Assembly: GCF_001053095.1 (NCBI RefSeq)
Contig: NZ_CGBP01000001.1
Coordinates: forward strand, 248,001-312,000
Reading direction: 5' to 3'
From: Yersinia similis
Lineage (GTDB): Bacteria; Pseudomonadota; Gammaproteobacteria; Enterobacterales; Enterobacteriaceae
Length of the DNA stretch: 64,000 nt
Positions 1 to 8,085 of this stretch are shown piece after piece; position 1 is the first letter of the stretch, and the number at the start of each line of letters is the position of its first letter. A program made the translations under genes and the position numbers. The notes under the pieces were generated by a model. The model was not told where the DNA came from, searched no databases, and saw only the letters and a program-made list of their open reading frames with translations.

Positions 1-1
1 T

Positions 2-1357
2 GCCATCAGTAACCCGGTAATGGGTTATATCACGGATAACTTCTACAATACCCGCGTGGGCCGTATCTTCGGGCGCCGTCGCTTCTTTATCTTGCTGGGA
101 ATTCCACTCGTGTTGGTCTATCCAATGCTGTGGATGAGTGGTTTTGGTTTTTGGTACTACCTGCTGACCTATGCACTGTTTGAATTAATTTACACCTCCA
201 TCATGGTACCTTATGAAACACTGGCTACCGAGATGACAACAGATTTTGCCAAACGCTCTAAACTGACAGGTTCTAAAGCAATCTTCGGCAAGGTAGCGAA
301 CTTCCTGGCCGCTTTCATTCCAGGTCAATTCATTGCAATTTATGGCAAAGATTCCGCAACCCCCTTCTTATATACCGGTATCGCTTATGGTCTGATTATG
401 TGCTGCGCCATGATTTGGCTTTACAGCTCATCATGGGAGCGTCCAGCCAGCGAAGTGGTCAGGGAAACCACCAATAGTTTAGGTCAGGCACTGAAAAAGC
501 TGTGTGTTGATATGGCATCGACTTTCCATCTGCGCATTTTTCGCAAGCATCTGGGAATGTATCTGTTCGGTTTTGGTGCTGAATGGTTGTTCGCGTCTGC
601 ATTTACCTACTTTATTATTTTTGGCTTGGGACAAGATGCCGCATTGGTTTCGCAGCTCAATAGCTTCAGTTCTATTATGCAGCTCATCTCCACCGCTATT
701 TTTATCGGTATCTGCGTAAAAATGGGCTTCGCTCGCCCCTTCCGTATTGCTCTACAAGTGGTGATTGTCAGCGTGATTGCCTACGCCGCGCTGTATTTCA
801 CCGGTTGGTCTGAGACTACGACCGTTATCGTCCTGTTCTGTATTACCGCGGTCTTCGGTTTAAGTACCGGAGGGATCTACTATATTCCGTGGACCGTTTA
901 TACCTTCCTGGCCGATGTGGACGAAGTCTTGACCGGGCGTCGCCGGGAAGGGATTTATGCAGGTGCGATGACATTCGCCGGGAAAATGGTACGTTCGGTG
1001 ATTGTCTTTGCCATGGGCTGGACGTTAAGCCGCTTTGGCTTTGTTTCTGGTCAATCTAATCAGCCAGAAATTGCCGTGCAAGCCATTGTCGGTGTCTTTG
1101 CCATAGGGGTTATCTCACTGGCATTAGTCGCTATCTACTACACCACTCAGATGAAGCTAGATCGCAAAAATCACAGTATTTTATTGGAAGAAATTGAACG
1201 CATCAAAAATGGCGGTGCTATGGCGGATATCCCTGCCCACGCCAGAGCCGTCGCGGAAGAACTGACGGGGTGGAAATATGAACAATGTTGGGGCAATAAC
1301 CCCTTGGGCGTCAAAGCGTCGCCAACCGTCATACCTAAACCGGTTACCGAGAGTTAA
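2..1357 (+). CDS. GPH-family sugar:cation symporter, 5' end outside window
   Basis: The reading frame is open from base 2 and lacks its N-terminus. The visible protein begins with an NPVMGYITDN stretch followed by basic GRIFGRRR, which matches the first cytoplasmic loop of the glycoside-pentoside-hexuronide:cation symporter family (MelB-like, MFS fold). About ten hydrophobic segments follow, then a hydrophilic C-terminal tail of about 70 residues. Such proteins sit in the inner membrane and import a sugar or sugar acid with Na+ or H+. The substrate cannot be read from the sequence, and the upstream genes that could tell are outside the window. A hairpin follows the stop codon. The family call is fairly safe; no gene symbol is justified. 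Confidence 0.8.
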   Translation, partial: AISNPVMGYITDNFYNTRVGRIFGRRRFFILLGIPLVLVYPMLWMSGFGFWYYLLTYALFELIYTSIMVPYETLATEMTTDFAKRSKLTGSKAIFGKVANFLAAFIPGQFIAIYGKDSATPFLYTGIAYGLIMCCAMIWLYSSSWERPASEVVRETTNSLGQALKKLCVDMASTFHLRIFRKHLGMYLFGFGAEWLFASAFTYFIIFGLGQDAALVSQLNSFSSIMQLISTAIFIGICVKMGFARPFRIALQVVIVSVIAYAALYFTGWSETTTVIVLFCITAVFGLSTGGIYYIPWTVYTFLADVDEVLTGRRREGIYAGAMTFAGKMVRSVIVFAMGWTLSRFGFVSGQSNQPEIAVQAIVGVFAIGVISLALVAIYYTTQMKLDRKNHSILLEEIERIKNGGAMADIPAHARAVAEELTGWKYEQCWGNNPLGVKASPTVIPKPVTES

Positions 1358-1375
1358 TTAATTTTTGGTCGTGAC

Positions 1376-1410
1376 CACAAACCGCACCGGTCCCGCCAGT
1401 GCGGTTTGTG
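1376..1410 (+). terminator. Hairpin downstream of the symporter gene
   Basis: Twelve-base perfect arms (1376-1387 and 1399-1410, built on CACAAACCGCAC) enclose an 11-base loop 18 bases after the stop. The following CTTCTCCCTT is only weakly T-rich, so termination is plausible but not certain. Confidence 0.5.
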
Positions 1411-1487
1411 CTTCTCCCTTCCCTAAGCATGAATGGGTAGATAAAATATCGGCGTTGGATGTCAGCGACAATAATCTCAATGTCTTG

Positions 1488-1519
1488 ATTGATCTGTTTC
1501 AACATTGATCTGTTTCAAC
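1488..1519. repeat. Tandem 16-bp duplication upstream of ampH
   Basis: ATTGATCTGTTTCAAC occurs twice back to back (1488-1503, 1504-1519) in the 290-bp gap before ampH. Nothing else in that gap was recognised apart from the hairpin at 1376-1410. Confidence 0.8.
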
Positions 1520-1648
1520 GTATGTTGGCACCCTTCCAGTCAATACAACTTTATAAAATAAATTATTCATCTACTTGAAAATTTCAGCATGTATTATGTA
1601 AATATCCGATTACTATAAGCGCACGAACACTTATTTTGCCTTTTAAAC

Positions 1649-2815
1649 ATGGATAAAAGATTGTTGAAACGTCTCTCTGCCCCGCTGCTGGCTGCTGCTT
1701 TGTGGACTATCCCGTTGCACAGCCATGCCGATACTCAGCCGTTGACCTCGCAAGATACTAAGCTGTTGACCTCGCAAGTTGTTGATCAATACGCCGAACA
1801 TATCTTCTATAACAGTGGCGCTGTAGGAATGGCTCTGGTGGTTATCGATAACAATCAGGTCGTCAACCGTAGCTTTGGTGAAACGCAACCCGGCAACAAT
1901 ATTCGCCCACGGCCAGACTCACTGATCCGCATTGCATCAATAACCAAGCTGATGACCAGCGAAATCATGGTAAAACTGGCTGATGATGGCATCGTTAAGT
2001 TAACCGACCCGTTAAAAAAATATGCGCCAAAGGGGGCCAACGTCCCCTCCTACAGTGCTAAGCAGCCGATTAGGCTGTTGCATCTTGCCAGCCATACCAG
2101 CGGCTTACCCCGCGAGCAACCCGGTGGCCCGCAAAAAAGACCGGTGTTTACCTGGCCGACTAAAGATAATCGCTGGCAATGGTTGAAACTGGCCAAAGTG
2201 ACCGTTCCACCAGGCGTTAAAGCCGCTTACTCGAATTTGGCTTACGACTTACTGGCTGATGCGCTGTCACAAGCTGCGGGGAAACCTTATACTCGCTTAT
2301 TACGTGATAAGATCACCGCCCCACTGGGGATGAAAAATACCACCCTAACCCCTACAGCGGAACAATGTAAGCGTCTGATGATAGGCGTTGGCAGCAGTCG
2401 TTGTGGGAATACGGTTGCAGCAGCAGGTAGCGGCGGTATTTACTCAACCCCCGAAGATATGCAGCGTTGGATGCAACAATTCTTAGCTTTTAATAACCGC
2501 ACCCCCAAGAGTTCCGCCAAACGTGAGCAAGCGCTTTACTTCCAACGCGGTGACTTGGTGTCATTGAAAGGTATGGATGTCGCCGGTCAAGCGGATGCTC
2601 TGGGCTTAGGATGGGTTTACATGGCACCTAAGGCTGACTTACCGGGCATTATGCAAAAAACCGGCGGTGGTGGCGGATTTATTACTTATATGGCGATGGT
2701 CCCAGAAAAAAACATTGGCGTTTTTGTGGTGGTCACACGAAGCCAACTGACTAAATTCAGCAATATGAGTGATGGTGTGAATCAATTGGTTGCTGATTTG
2801 GCGAAAAATCATTGA
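1649..2815 (+). CDS. ampH: Class C-like penicillin-binding protein AmpH (DD-carboxypeptidase/endopeptidase)
   Basis: A 388-residue periplasmic serine hydrolase of the beta-lactamase class C fold. The N-terminal signal peptide ends near SHA-D (residue 27). The three active-site motifs are visible: S97-I-T-K100, Y194-S-N196 and K337-T-G followed by a run of glycines. Long stretches match my memory of E. coli AmpH (GMALVVIDNNQ, HTSGLPREQPGGP, TYMAMVPEKNIG). AmpH cleaves peptidoglycan side chains, contributes to cell shape and recycling, and has weak beta-lactamase activity. The gene stands alone, followed by a terminator hairpin. The family's usual length is about 385, so this is full length. 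Confidence 0.93.
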   Translation: MDKRLLKRLSAPLLAAALWTIPLHSHADTQPLTSQDTKLLTSQVVDQYAEHIFYNSGAVGMALVVIDNNQVVNRSFGETQPGNNIRPRPDSLIRIASITKLMTSEIMVKLADDGIVKLTDPLKKYAPKGANVPSYSAKQPIRLLHLASHTSGLPREQPGGPQKRPVFTWPTKDNRWQWLKLAKVTVPPGVKAAYSNLAYDLLADALSQAAGKPYTRLLRDKITAPLGMKNTTLTPTAEQCKRLMIGVGSSRCGNTVAAAGSGGIYSTPEDMQRWMQQFLAFNNRTPKSSAKREQALYFQRGDLVSLKGMDVAGQADALGLGWVYMAPKADLPGIMQKTGGGGGFITYMAMVPEKNIGVFVVVTRSQLTKFSNMSDGVNQLVADLAKNH

Positions 2816-2823
2816 TGTAACAC

Positions 2824-2847
2824 GGCGGCAGGGTAAATACTGCCGCC
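2824..2847 (+). terminator. Rho-independent terminator of ampH
   Basis: Eight-base arms GGCGGCAG/CTGCCGCC with an 8-base loop, starting 9 bases after the ampH stop and followed by AATTTCT. Confidence 0.65.
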
Positions 2848-2968
2848 AATTTCTATCGGCCTGAACTGACCATTGTTGACTGCATACCCCATAATAAGAG
2901 TAATAGTCCGCACCGGGCACATACTGATGGATAAGCGGTAGATATGACGTTGAGATATAGAGAAAAGC

Positions 2969-3004
2969 AAAAACCCGTTATCTTATTCAGATAACGGGTT
3001 TTTA
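2969..3004 (-). terminator. Terminator of the tRNA operon (bidirectional shape)
   Basis: AAAAACCCGTTATCT and AGATAACGGGTTTTT form a long hairpin with A and T runs on both sides. It lies directly downstream of tRNA-Thr on the minus strand and can also stop readthrough from ampH. Confidence 0.85.
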
Positions 3005-3006
3005 AT

Positions 3007-3082
<76 letters not shown>

Positions 3083-3087
3083 GAAAT

Positions 3088-3175
3088 TGGCGGAAGGATA
3101 GAGATTCGAACTCTAGGACCTGTTACAGTCGACGGTTTTCAAGACCGTTGCCTTAAACCACTCGGCCATCCTTCC
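3088..3175 (-). tRNA. tRNA-Ser (anticodon UGA)
   Basis: An 88-nt class II tRNA on the minus strand, beginning GGAAGGATGGCCGAGTGG and ending with a CCA. The long variable arm and the anticodon stem-loop CGGTCTTGAAAACCG give UGA for serine. It is 5 bp upstream of tRNA-Thr in the direction of transcription. Confidence 0.96.
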
Positions 3176-3185
3176 AATGGGCGGC

Positions 3186-3215
3186 ATTATCATCTATAGC
3201 GCGATGATATGTCTA
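3186..3215 (-). promoter_or_regulatory. Promoter of the tRNA-Ser/tRNA-Thr transcript
   Basis: On the minus strand TAGACA (3210-3215) and GATAAT (3186-3191) are 18 bp apart, followed by a GC-rich GCCGCCC discriminator typical of stable-RNA promoters. The mature tRNA-Ser starts about 10 bases further on. Confidence 0.55.
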
Positions 3216-3445
3216 GTGTTTCATTTAAAAAAAACAGAAATTTAATTCGTTTGGTTAAACTTCATGCCAAAATTGGTTAAAAAAAGTCAACTCGACTAAA
3301 AATCCCCCTATTTCAGATTAGGCAGTAGTGACTTTACTGCTTTCAAAGGTAGCAACACATCTCCGTTCCTTCCGTATGTAGAAACAGACAGTTAGAAAAA
3401 AGTGAGTAGGATAAACGACTGAAGCACCCCACTATAGCGGAAATA

Positions 3446-3907
3446 TTAGAAACCTAAATCACTCAGGGCGGGATAGTTATCAGGCCGCCGTCCCAGTGGC
3501 CAGTGAAATTGGCGATCCTGTTCTGTAATTGGCATGTCGTTAATGCAGGCATGGCGGGCAAACATTAACCCTTGTGCGTTAAATTCCCAATTCTCGTTAC
3601 CAAAGCTACGGAACCAATTTCCAGAATCATCACGCCACTCATAAGCAAACCGCACCGCAATACGCGCACCATCAAAGGCCCAAAGTTCCTTAATCAGCCG
3701 ATATTCAAGTTCGTTAGCCCATTTTCTGCTGAGAAAAGCGACCACAGCATCCCGGCCATGCACAAATTCAGCCCGATTGCGCCAATGAGTATCAATAGAA
3801 TAGACCTGAGAGACCCGTTTAGGATCACGACTATTCCACGCATCTTCAGCCAAACGGACTTTCTCTGTCGCACTTTCATGTGAAAACGGTGGCACCGGTA
3901 ACTTCAT
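3446..3907 (-). CDS. NTF2/SnoaL-like protein of the DUF1348 type
   Basis: A 153-residue soluble protein of the nuclear-transport-factor-2 fold. Sequences such as [36 protein letters not shown] and [10 protein letters not shown] are typical of the DUF1348 family, whose members have no firm biochemical role. There is no signal peptide. It is divergent from a TetR regulator, and two identical palindromes lie between the starts, so it is probably the regulated target. The sequence does not reveal the substrate or inducer. Confidence 0.8.
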   Translation of the reverse strand: MKLPVPPFSHESATEKVRLAEDAWNSRDPKRVSQVYSIDTHWRNRAEFVHGRDAVVAFLSRKWANELEYRLIKELWAFDGARIAVRFAYEWRDDSGNWFRSFGNENWEFNAQGLMFARHACINDMPITEQDRQFHWPLGRRPDNYPALSDLGF

Positions 3908-3929
3908 GGATAAATCCCTCAGTATTTAT

Positions 3930-3984
3930 GTAGACAGATTTGTCTACTCAAATAAATCTAGCCGATGTAGACAGATTTGTCTAC
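3930..3984. promoter_or_regulatory. Two identical palindromic operators between the DUF1348 gene and tetR
   Basis: The 18-mer GTAGACAGATTTGTCTAC is present twice, at 3930-3947 and 3967-3984. Each has 7-bp perfect arms (GTAGACA/TGTCTAC) around a 4-base centre, and the two are offset by 37 bp. Placement between divergent genes, next to a TetR gene, suggests autorepression and control of the neighbour. The downstream copy overlaps a possible in-frame upstream start of the regulator. Confidence 0.8.
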
Positions 3985-4030
3985 ACTCCTTGTGCACTTC
4001 TTATCAGTGCCAGATGACTACCGGAGCCAA

Positions 4031-4642
4031 ATGATGTCTTTTGAAATTGATATTTCTGCTATTGCAACTTTACCCGCCCAGCAGCGGATCCTCTTAACAG
4101 CCCATCGTCTATTTTATCAAGAAGGGATCCGTGCCACTGGTATTGACAAAATAATTAAAGAGTCGGGTGTCACTAAGGTCACTTTTTATCGACATTTTCC
4201 CAGTAAAAATGATCTGATTGGCGCGTTTCTTGAATATCGGCATCAACGGTGGATTAACTGGTTTATCGAAGAACTTAAACAGCAAACCATGCACCACGCA
4301 AATTTATCCTTGGCATTAACGAAATGCATGGCAAGCTGGTTTGAGCAACCAAGTTTTCGCGGTTGTGCTTTTATCAATACCACAGTAGAACTAGGTGGGT
4401 TATTACCGGAAATACGCGAACTTGCTTATCAGCATAAAAAGCAAATGGCACAAGAGATAAGCCGATACTTACCACAAGATGATCAATGTGAGATCCGCAG
4501 TGAAATCATCGCGATGGTGTTAGATGGTGCGATCGTGAAAGCCCAGAGAGAATTAGATTTGTCGGCAGCCTTAACACTAATACACAGTACATTGCAGGCC
4601 TTAGAGCAGCAGTGGCTCACAATAAGAAACGCGGCCAAATGA
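4031..4642 (+). CDS. TetR/AcrR-family transcriptional repressor
   Basis: A 203-residue regulator. The N-terminal helix-turn-helix is clear (residues about 15-60: RILLTAHRLFYQEGIRATGID, then SGVTKVTFYRHFPSKNDLI). The C-terminal half is an unconserved ligand and dimer domain with EQPSFRGCAFINTTVELG, resembling the subgroup that controls small stress or detoxification operons. The start at 4031 is chosen because GGAG (4023-4026) precedes it, whereas the more upstream in-frame ATG at 3977 lies inside the second palindrome. It probably binds the twin palindromes and represses itself and the DUF1348 gene. The ligand is unknown. Confidence 0.88.
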   Translation: MMSFEIDISAIATLPAQQRILLTAHRLFYQEGIRATGIDKIIKESGVTKVTFYRHFPSKNDLIGAFLEYRHQRWINWFIEELKQQTMHHANLSLALTKCMASWFEQPSFRGCAFINTTVELGGLLPEIRELAYQHKKQMAQEISRYLPQDDQCEIRSEIIAMVLDGAIVKAQRELDLSAALTLIHSTLQALEQQWLTIRNAAK

Positions 4643-4652
4643 CCGCGTTTCT
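4625..4652 (+). terminator. Hairpin at the tetR 3' end
   Basis: AGAAACGCGG (4625-4634) and CCGCGTTTCT (4643-4652) form a 10-bp stem spanning the tetR stop codon, between convergent tetR and the porin gene. It may terminate both. Confidence 0.55.
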
Positions 4653-4678
4653 CTCAGGACTTACGCCTATAATCAGAA

Positions 4679-5806
4679 TTAGAACTGATAGACCATACCT
4701 ACTGCGACAATATCATCAGTATTTATACGGGCATTTTTGGTGAAATCGTTTTTATCCAACAAGTTGATTTTGTAATCAACATAGGTAGACATGTTTTTGT
4801 TGAAGAAGTAAGTCGCACCAATATCAACATATTTCAGCAGATCTTGATCGCCATAGATCCCAATGTCTTTACCTTTGGATTGCAGGTAAGCCACTGATGG
4901 ACGTAGACCAAAATCGAACTGGTATTGCGCGACCAATTCTATGTTGTGTGCTTTATCTGCAAAACCGAAAGCGGCATCACTTGATTGATTGTTGAAATCA
5001 CCAAAACGAGTCAGGTTGTAAGTCTGAGTATAGTTAGCGGCCAGATAAACGTTGTTCGCATCATATTTCAGACCACCAGTGTAAGCATTGGCACGCTTAC
5101 CCTGGCCATACTGCAGGCCATTTTGCTCAGTGGTACGCAGAGAACTCGCCATCGCTGCTGATGCACTCACCCCCCAACCCAGATCATAAGACAAGGACAT
5201 CCCGTAGCCATCACCGTTCTGATCTGCTACAGCGCGACCATTGTTGGTTTCACTACTGCTGCCATTTTTACCCTGATATTGCAGAGCAAAGTTCAGGCCA
5301 TCAACCAAGCCGAAGAAATTGGTGTTACGGTAAGTCAGCATCCCGTTGCCGCGTTGTGACAGGAAGTTATCAGCACCGTAAGTATCACCACCAAATTCTG
5401 GTAGTACGTCAGTCCATGAAGTGACATCGTACAGAACACCGTAGTTGCGGCCATAATCTAATGAACCGTAGTCAGAAAATTTTAGACCCGCAAAACCCAC
5501 ACGAGTGAAACTTCTGTGGCTCTCGTTCTCGTTCTCGTTCTCGCTCTCTGCTTTATTCAGATTGACTTGATATTCCCACTGACCATAACCAGTCAGTTGG
5601 TCAGTGATTTGTGTTTCGCCTTTCAGGCCAAAACGCATGTAAGATTGGTCACCATCAAGGTTCTTGTTATCAGAAAAATAATGTAACCCATCAACTTTAC
5701 CGTATAAATCCAGTTTATTACCGTCTTTATTGTAAATTTCCGCAGCACTTGCACTGCCTGCAACCAATAAGGCCGGAATAATAAATGAAAGAACTCTAAG
5801 TTTCAT
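4679..5806 (-). CDS. ompC: General porin, OmpC/OmpF family
   Basis: A 375-residue trimeric outer membrane porin. The signal peptide (MKLRVLSF to SASA) is followed by mature [19 protein letters not shown], the hallmark of enterobacterial porins. The PEFGGDTYG segment of loop 3 and a C-terminal VYQF with terminal phenylalanine are present. The start at 5806 is preferred over an ATG three codons upstream, because AGAGG then lies at a normal distance and the signal peptide begins MKLR. The symbol rests on position: next to micF and rcsDB, as ompC is in E. coli. An ENENENE run (near residue 94) comes from a TCTCGT hexamer repeat at 5521-5544. This surface-loop repeat could vary in length in frame. 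Confidence 0.9.
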   Translation of the reverse strand: MKLRVLSFIIPALLVAGSASAAEIYNKDGNKLDLYGKVDGLHYFSDNKNLDGDQSYMRFGLKGETQITDQLTGYGQWEYQVNLNKAESENENENESHRSFTRVGFAGLKFSDYGSLDYGRNYGVLYDVTSWTDVLPEFGGDTYGADNFLSQRGNGMLTYRNTNFFGLVDGLNFALQYQGKNGSSSETNNGRAVADQNGDGYGMSLSYDLGWGVSASAAMASSLRTTEQNGLQYGQGKRANAYTGGLKYDANNVYLAANYTQTYNLTRFGDFNNQSSDAAFGFADKAHNIELVAQYQFDFGLRPSVAYLQSKGKDIGIYGDQDLLKYVDIGATYFFNKNMSTYVDYKINLLDKNDFTKNARINTDDIVAVGMVYQF

Positions 5807-6127
5807 TGTTATCATCCTCTATTATTAGATATATCTATACCACTACTCTTTCGAGAATATATTACCTAGGAGGTGACCATATTGTCATAATAAGATGACC
5901 ATTAATCCATATGGAAAATGCTACCAAATTAAGAATAATGTTTCGTATGCATAAAAAACATTTACAAATGTAAATTTCAACAAATATTTATAAAAAAAAC
6001 AAATCGTTAGTCAATATAAATAACAACCGATTTAAATATAATAGTAATTGTAAACAGTGAGTTATAATTAATGTAATTAGCACGAATTGACAATATAAAC
6101 ATACCAACAGGGATATATAATGACCAC

Positions 6128-6213
6128 GCTATCATCATTATTTTCCTATCATTGTGGTTAACACAGTCAGATAGTTCGTTAATGTTACGACCGGTCTCTG
6201 ACCGGTTTTTTTT
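6128..6213 (+). ncRNA. micF: MicF antisense small RNA
   Basis: The segment starts GCTATCATCATTA, identical to the 5' end of E. coli MicF as I recall it. It ends with the hairpin ACCGGTCTCTGACCGGT and eight T residues, giving an 86-nt RNA. TATAAT at 6116-6121 sits 6 bases before the first base; a TTGACA at 6087-6092 is too far away (23 bp) to be a standard -35. MicF base-pairs with porin mRNA near the ribosome binding site and blocks translation with Hfq. Its TATCATC and TCATTGT are each complementary to the leader or start of the adjacent porin mRNA, so that porin is a possible target alongside ompF. The gap 5807-6127 is otherwise AT-rich porin upstream DNA. Confidence 0.88.
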
Positions 6214-6244
6214 ATCCTATCCCAAGACATCCACTTACCGTCGT

Positions 6245-6457
6245 TATACCCGTCATACTTCAAGCTGAATATGCGTTGTCTACGTTCAATAACCCGAATC
6301 ACTTACTGGTATTGCTCTTAAAAAATCAAGTAATCTCATCGGGATTAATGAGCCTCATCCCTGAGGCTTACGGATAGTATAAATACTCTTCAAATTGGTT
6401 CCCGGCCGATTTGTATCTCTCTGCCGCCTTCCTATAACTCGAATTATTTAGGGTATA
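6245..6457. repeat. ERIC element, long variant
   Basis: It starts TATACCCGTCATACTTCAAG and ends CTCGAATTATTTAGGGTATA, the terminal inverted repeats of Yersinia ERIC elements. At 213 bp it is longer than the usual 127 bp. The central core is diverged and carries extra sequence with its own short inverted segments. Confidence 0.85.
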
Positions 6458-6907
6458 TAAACAAATATTTGCACTCATCTTTCCCCCATAGACTTACTTA
6501 AATACAAATAGCTTAATGTCATCTGGTCAGTTATTGTGCAAAAATAACTGACTATTGCCGAGTAAAAAGTAGTCATCCAAAAAAGAAAGTATTTGATAAT
6601 AATCCCCCCCTGCTCCACTCAACCACTTTATTAAGTCATCTCAAACTGTTTTATTGGTTTACTGGCAGCGGTACATTTTCACACAAGGCTCACGCACTAC
6701 GGGAGGCGATCACATCAGCAAATCAGAGAAATCCACCTTTAAACCCATACAATCTGACTGGTTTATATCGAATCTGAGGCGCTATTTTAAAAGGTAGCTG
6801 TTAAGTATTCTGCTTATCCGCACAAATCACTTCGACCCGGATTTAGCTTTGTGATAGAAACGTCTGTCTATACCACTTTTTCACTTCAATAGTAGATCTG
6901 ATACCTC
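6458..6907. other. Intergenic DNA upstream of the MFS gene
   Basis: About 450 bp between the ERIC and the MFS transporter start. I see no open reading frame, RNA gene or clear repeat; promoters for the MFS-rcsDB block should lie here but none is convincing by eye. Confidence 0.5.
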
Positions 6908-8062
6908 ATGAGTACCAAAATACACCAACAAGCATTACAGCCCGGTATTAGCCAACAAGTTTCTACCCGGTTAGCTTTTTTTATTGCCGGATTGGGCATG
7001 GCCGCTTGGGCACCACTTGTTCCCTTTGCAAAAACGCGCATTGGTCTTAATGATGCCTCATTGGGTTTATTACTGTTATGCATTGGTATTGGATCGATGC
7101 TGGCGATGCCGCTCACTGGCGTGCTCACCGCGAAGTGGGGCTGTCGGGCCGTCATTTTACTGGCAGGCGCGGTGCTCTGTTTAGATTTACCTTTACTTGT
7201 ATTGATGAATACTCCCGCGACGATGGCTATCGCGCTATTAGTGTTCGGTGCAGCCATGGGCATAATAGATGTGGCGATGAACATTCAGGCCGTCATTGTT
7301 GAAAAAGCCAGTGGCCGGGCGATGATGTCTGGCTTCCACGGTTTATTCAGTGTCGGCGGGATTGTTGGTGCAGGAGGTGTCAGTGCTCTATTGTGGCTGG
7401 GCCTCAACCCACTGACAGCGATTATGGCTACCGTAGTACTCATGATTATTTTACTGCTGGCAGCCAATAAGAATCTGTTACGTGGCAGCGGTGAACCCCA
7501 TGATGGGCCACTGTTTGTTTTTCCACGTGGCTGGGTGATGTTTATCGGCTTTTTATGTTTTGTCATGTTTTTGGCCGAAGGCTCAATGCTTGACTGGAGT
7601 GCCGTCTTCCTGACTACGCTACGCGGTATGTCGCCATCACAAGCAGGTATGGGCTACGCCGTATTTGCCATCGCGATGACACTTGGCCGCCTAAACGGTG
7701 ATCGGATTGTCAATGGGCTGGGCCGTTACAAGGTATTATTAGGTGGCAGTTTATGTTCTGCCATCGGGATTATTATCGCAATCAGTATTGATAGCTCAAT
7801 GGCTGCCATTATTGGTTTCATGTTAGTGGGTTTCGGCGCATCGAATGTGGTACCAATCTTGTTTACCGCCGCAGGGAATCAAACCGTTATGCCTGCCAAC
7901 CTGGCGGTTGCATCCATTACAACGATCGGTTATGCGGGGATTTTGGCAGGCCCGGCAGCCATCGGCTTTATTGCACAATTAAGTAGTCTATCGGTTGCTT
8001 TTGGCTGTGTAGCACTTCTGTTATTAACCGTTGCTGCCAGCGCCAGAGCCGTCACGCGCTAA
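6908..8062 (+). CDS. MFS transporter, YbjJ-like
   Basis: A 384-residue inner membrane protein with 12 predicted membrane segments. The family motifs are visible: AAWAPLVPFAK in helix 1, the loop after helix 2 (GVLTAKWGCR), IIDVAMNIQAVIVE in helix 4, and MSGFHGLFSVGGIVGAG. The pattern resembles E. coli YbjJ, an MFS protein of unknown substrate. Only 23 bp separate its stop from rcsD, so it can be co-transcribed with the phosphorelay genes. In E. coli this position between micF and rcsD is empty. Export of a small solute is the best guess; the substrate is not known. Confidence 0.82.
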   Translation: MSTKIHQQALQPGISQQVSTRLAFFIAGLGMAAWAPLVPFAKTRIGLNDASLGLLLLCIGIGSMLAMPLTGVLTAKWGCRAVILLAGAVLCLDLPLLVLMNTPATMAIALLVFGAAMGIIDVAMNIQAVIVEKASGRAMMSGFHGLFSVGGIVGAGGVSALLWLGLNPLTAIMATVVLMIILLLAANKNLLRGSGEPHDGPLFVFPRGWVMFIGFLCFVMFLAEGSMLDWSAVFLTTLRGMSPSQAGMGYAVFAIAMTLGRLNGDRIVNGLGRYKVLLGGSLCSAIGIIIAISIDSSMAAIIGFMLVGFGASNVVPILFTAAGNQTVMPANLAVASITTIGYAGILAGPAAIGFIAQLSSLSVAFGCVALLLLTVAASARAVTR

Positions 8063-8085
8063 CCAAGGGAATCGGCATTATCGTT

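Noticed and set aside
3977..4030. N-terminal extension of the TetR regulator
   Set aside because: The codons overlap the operator palindrome and the family core starts later; GGAG supports 4031.
6087..6121. Standard sigma70 promoter for micF using TTGACA and TATAAT
   Set aside because: The spacing is 23 bp, too long for a normal promoter; only the -10 is kept as support.
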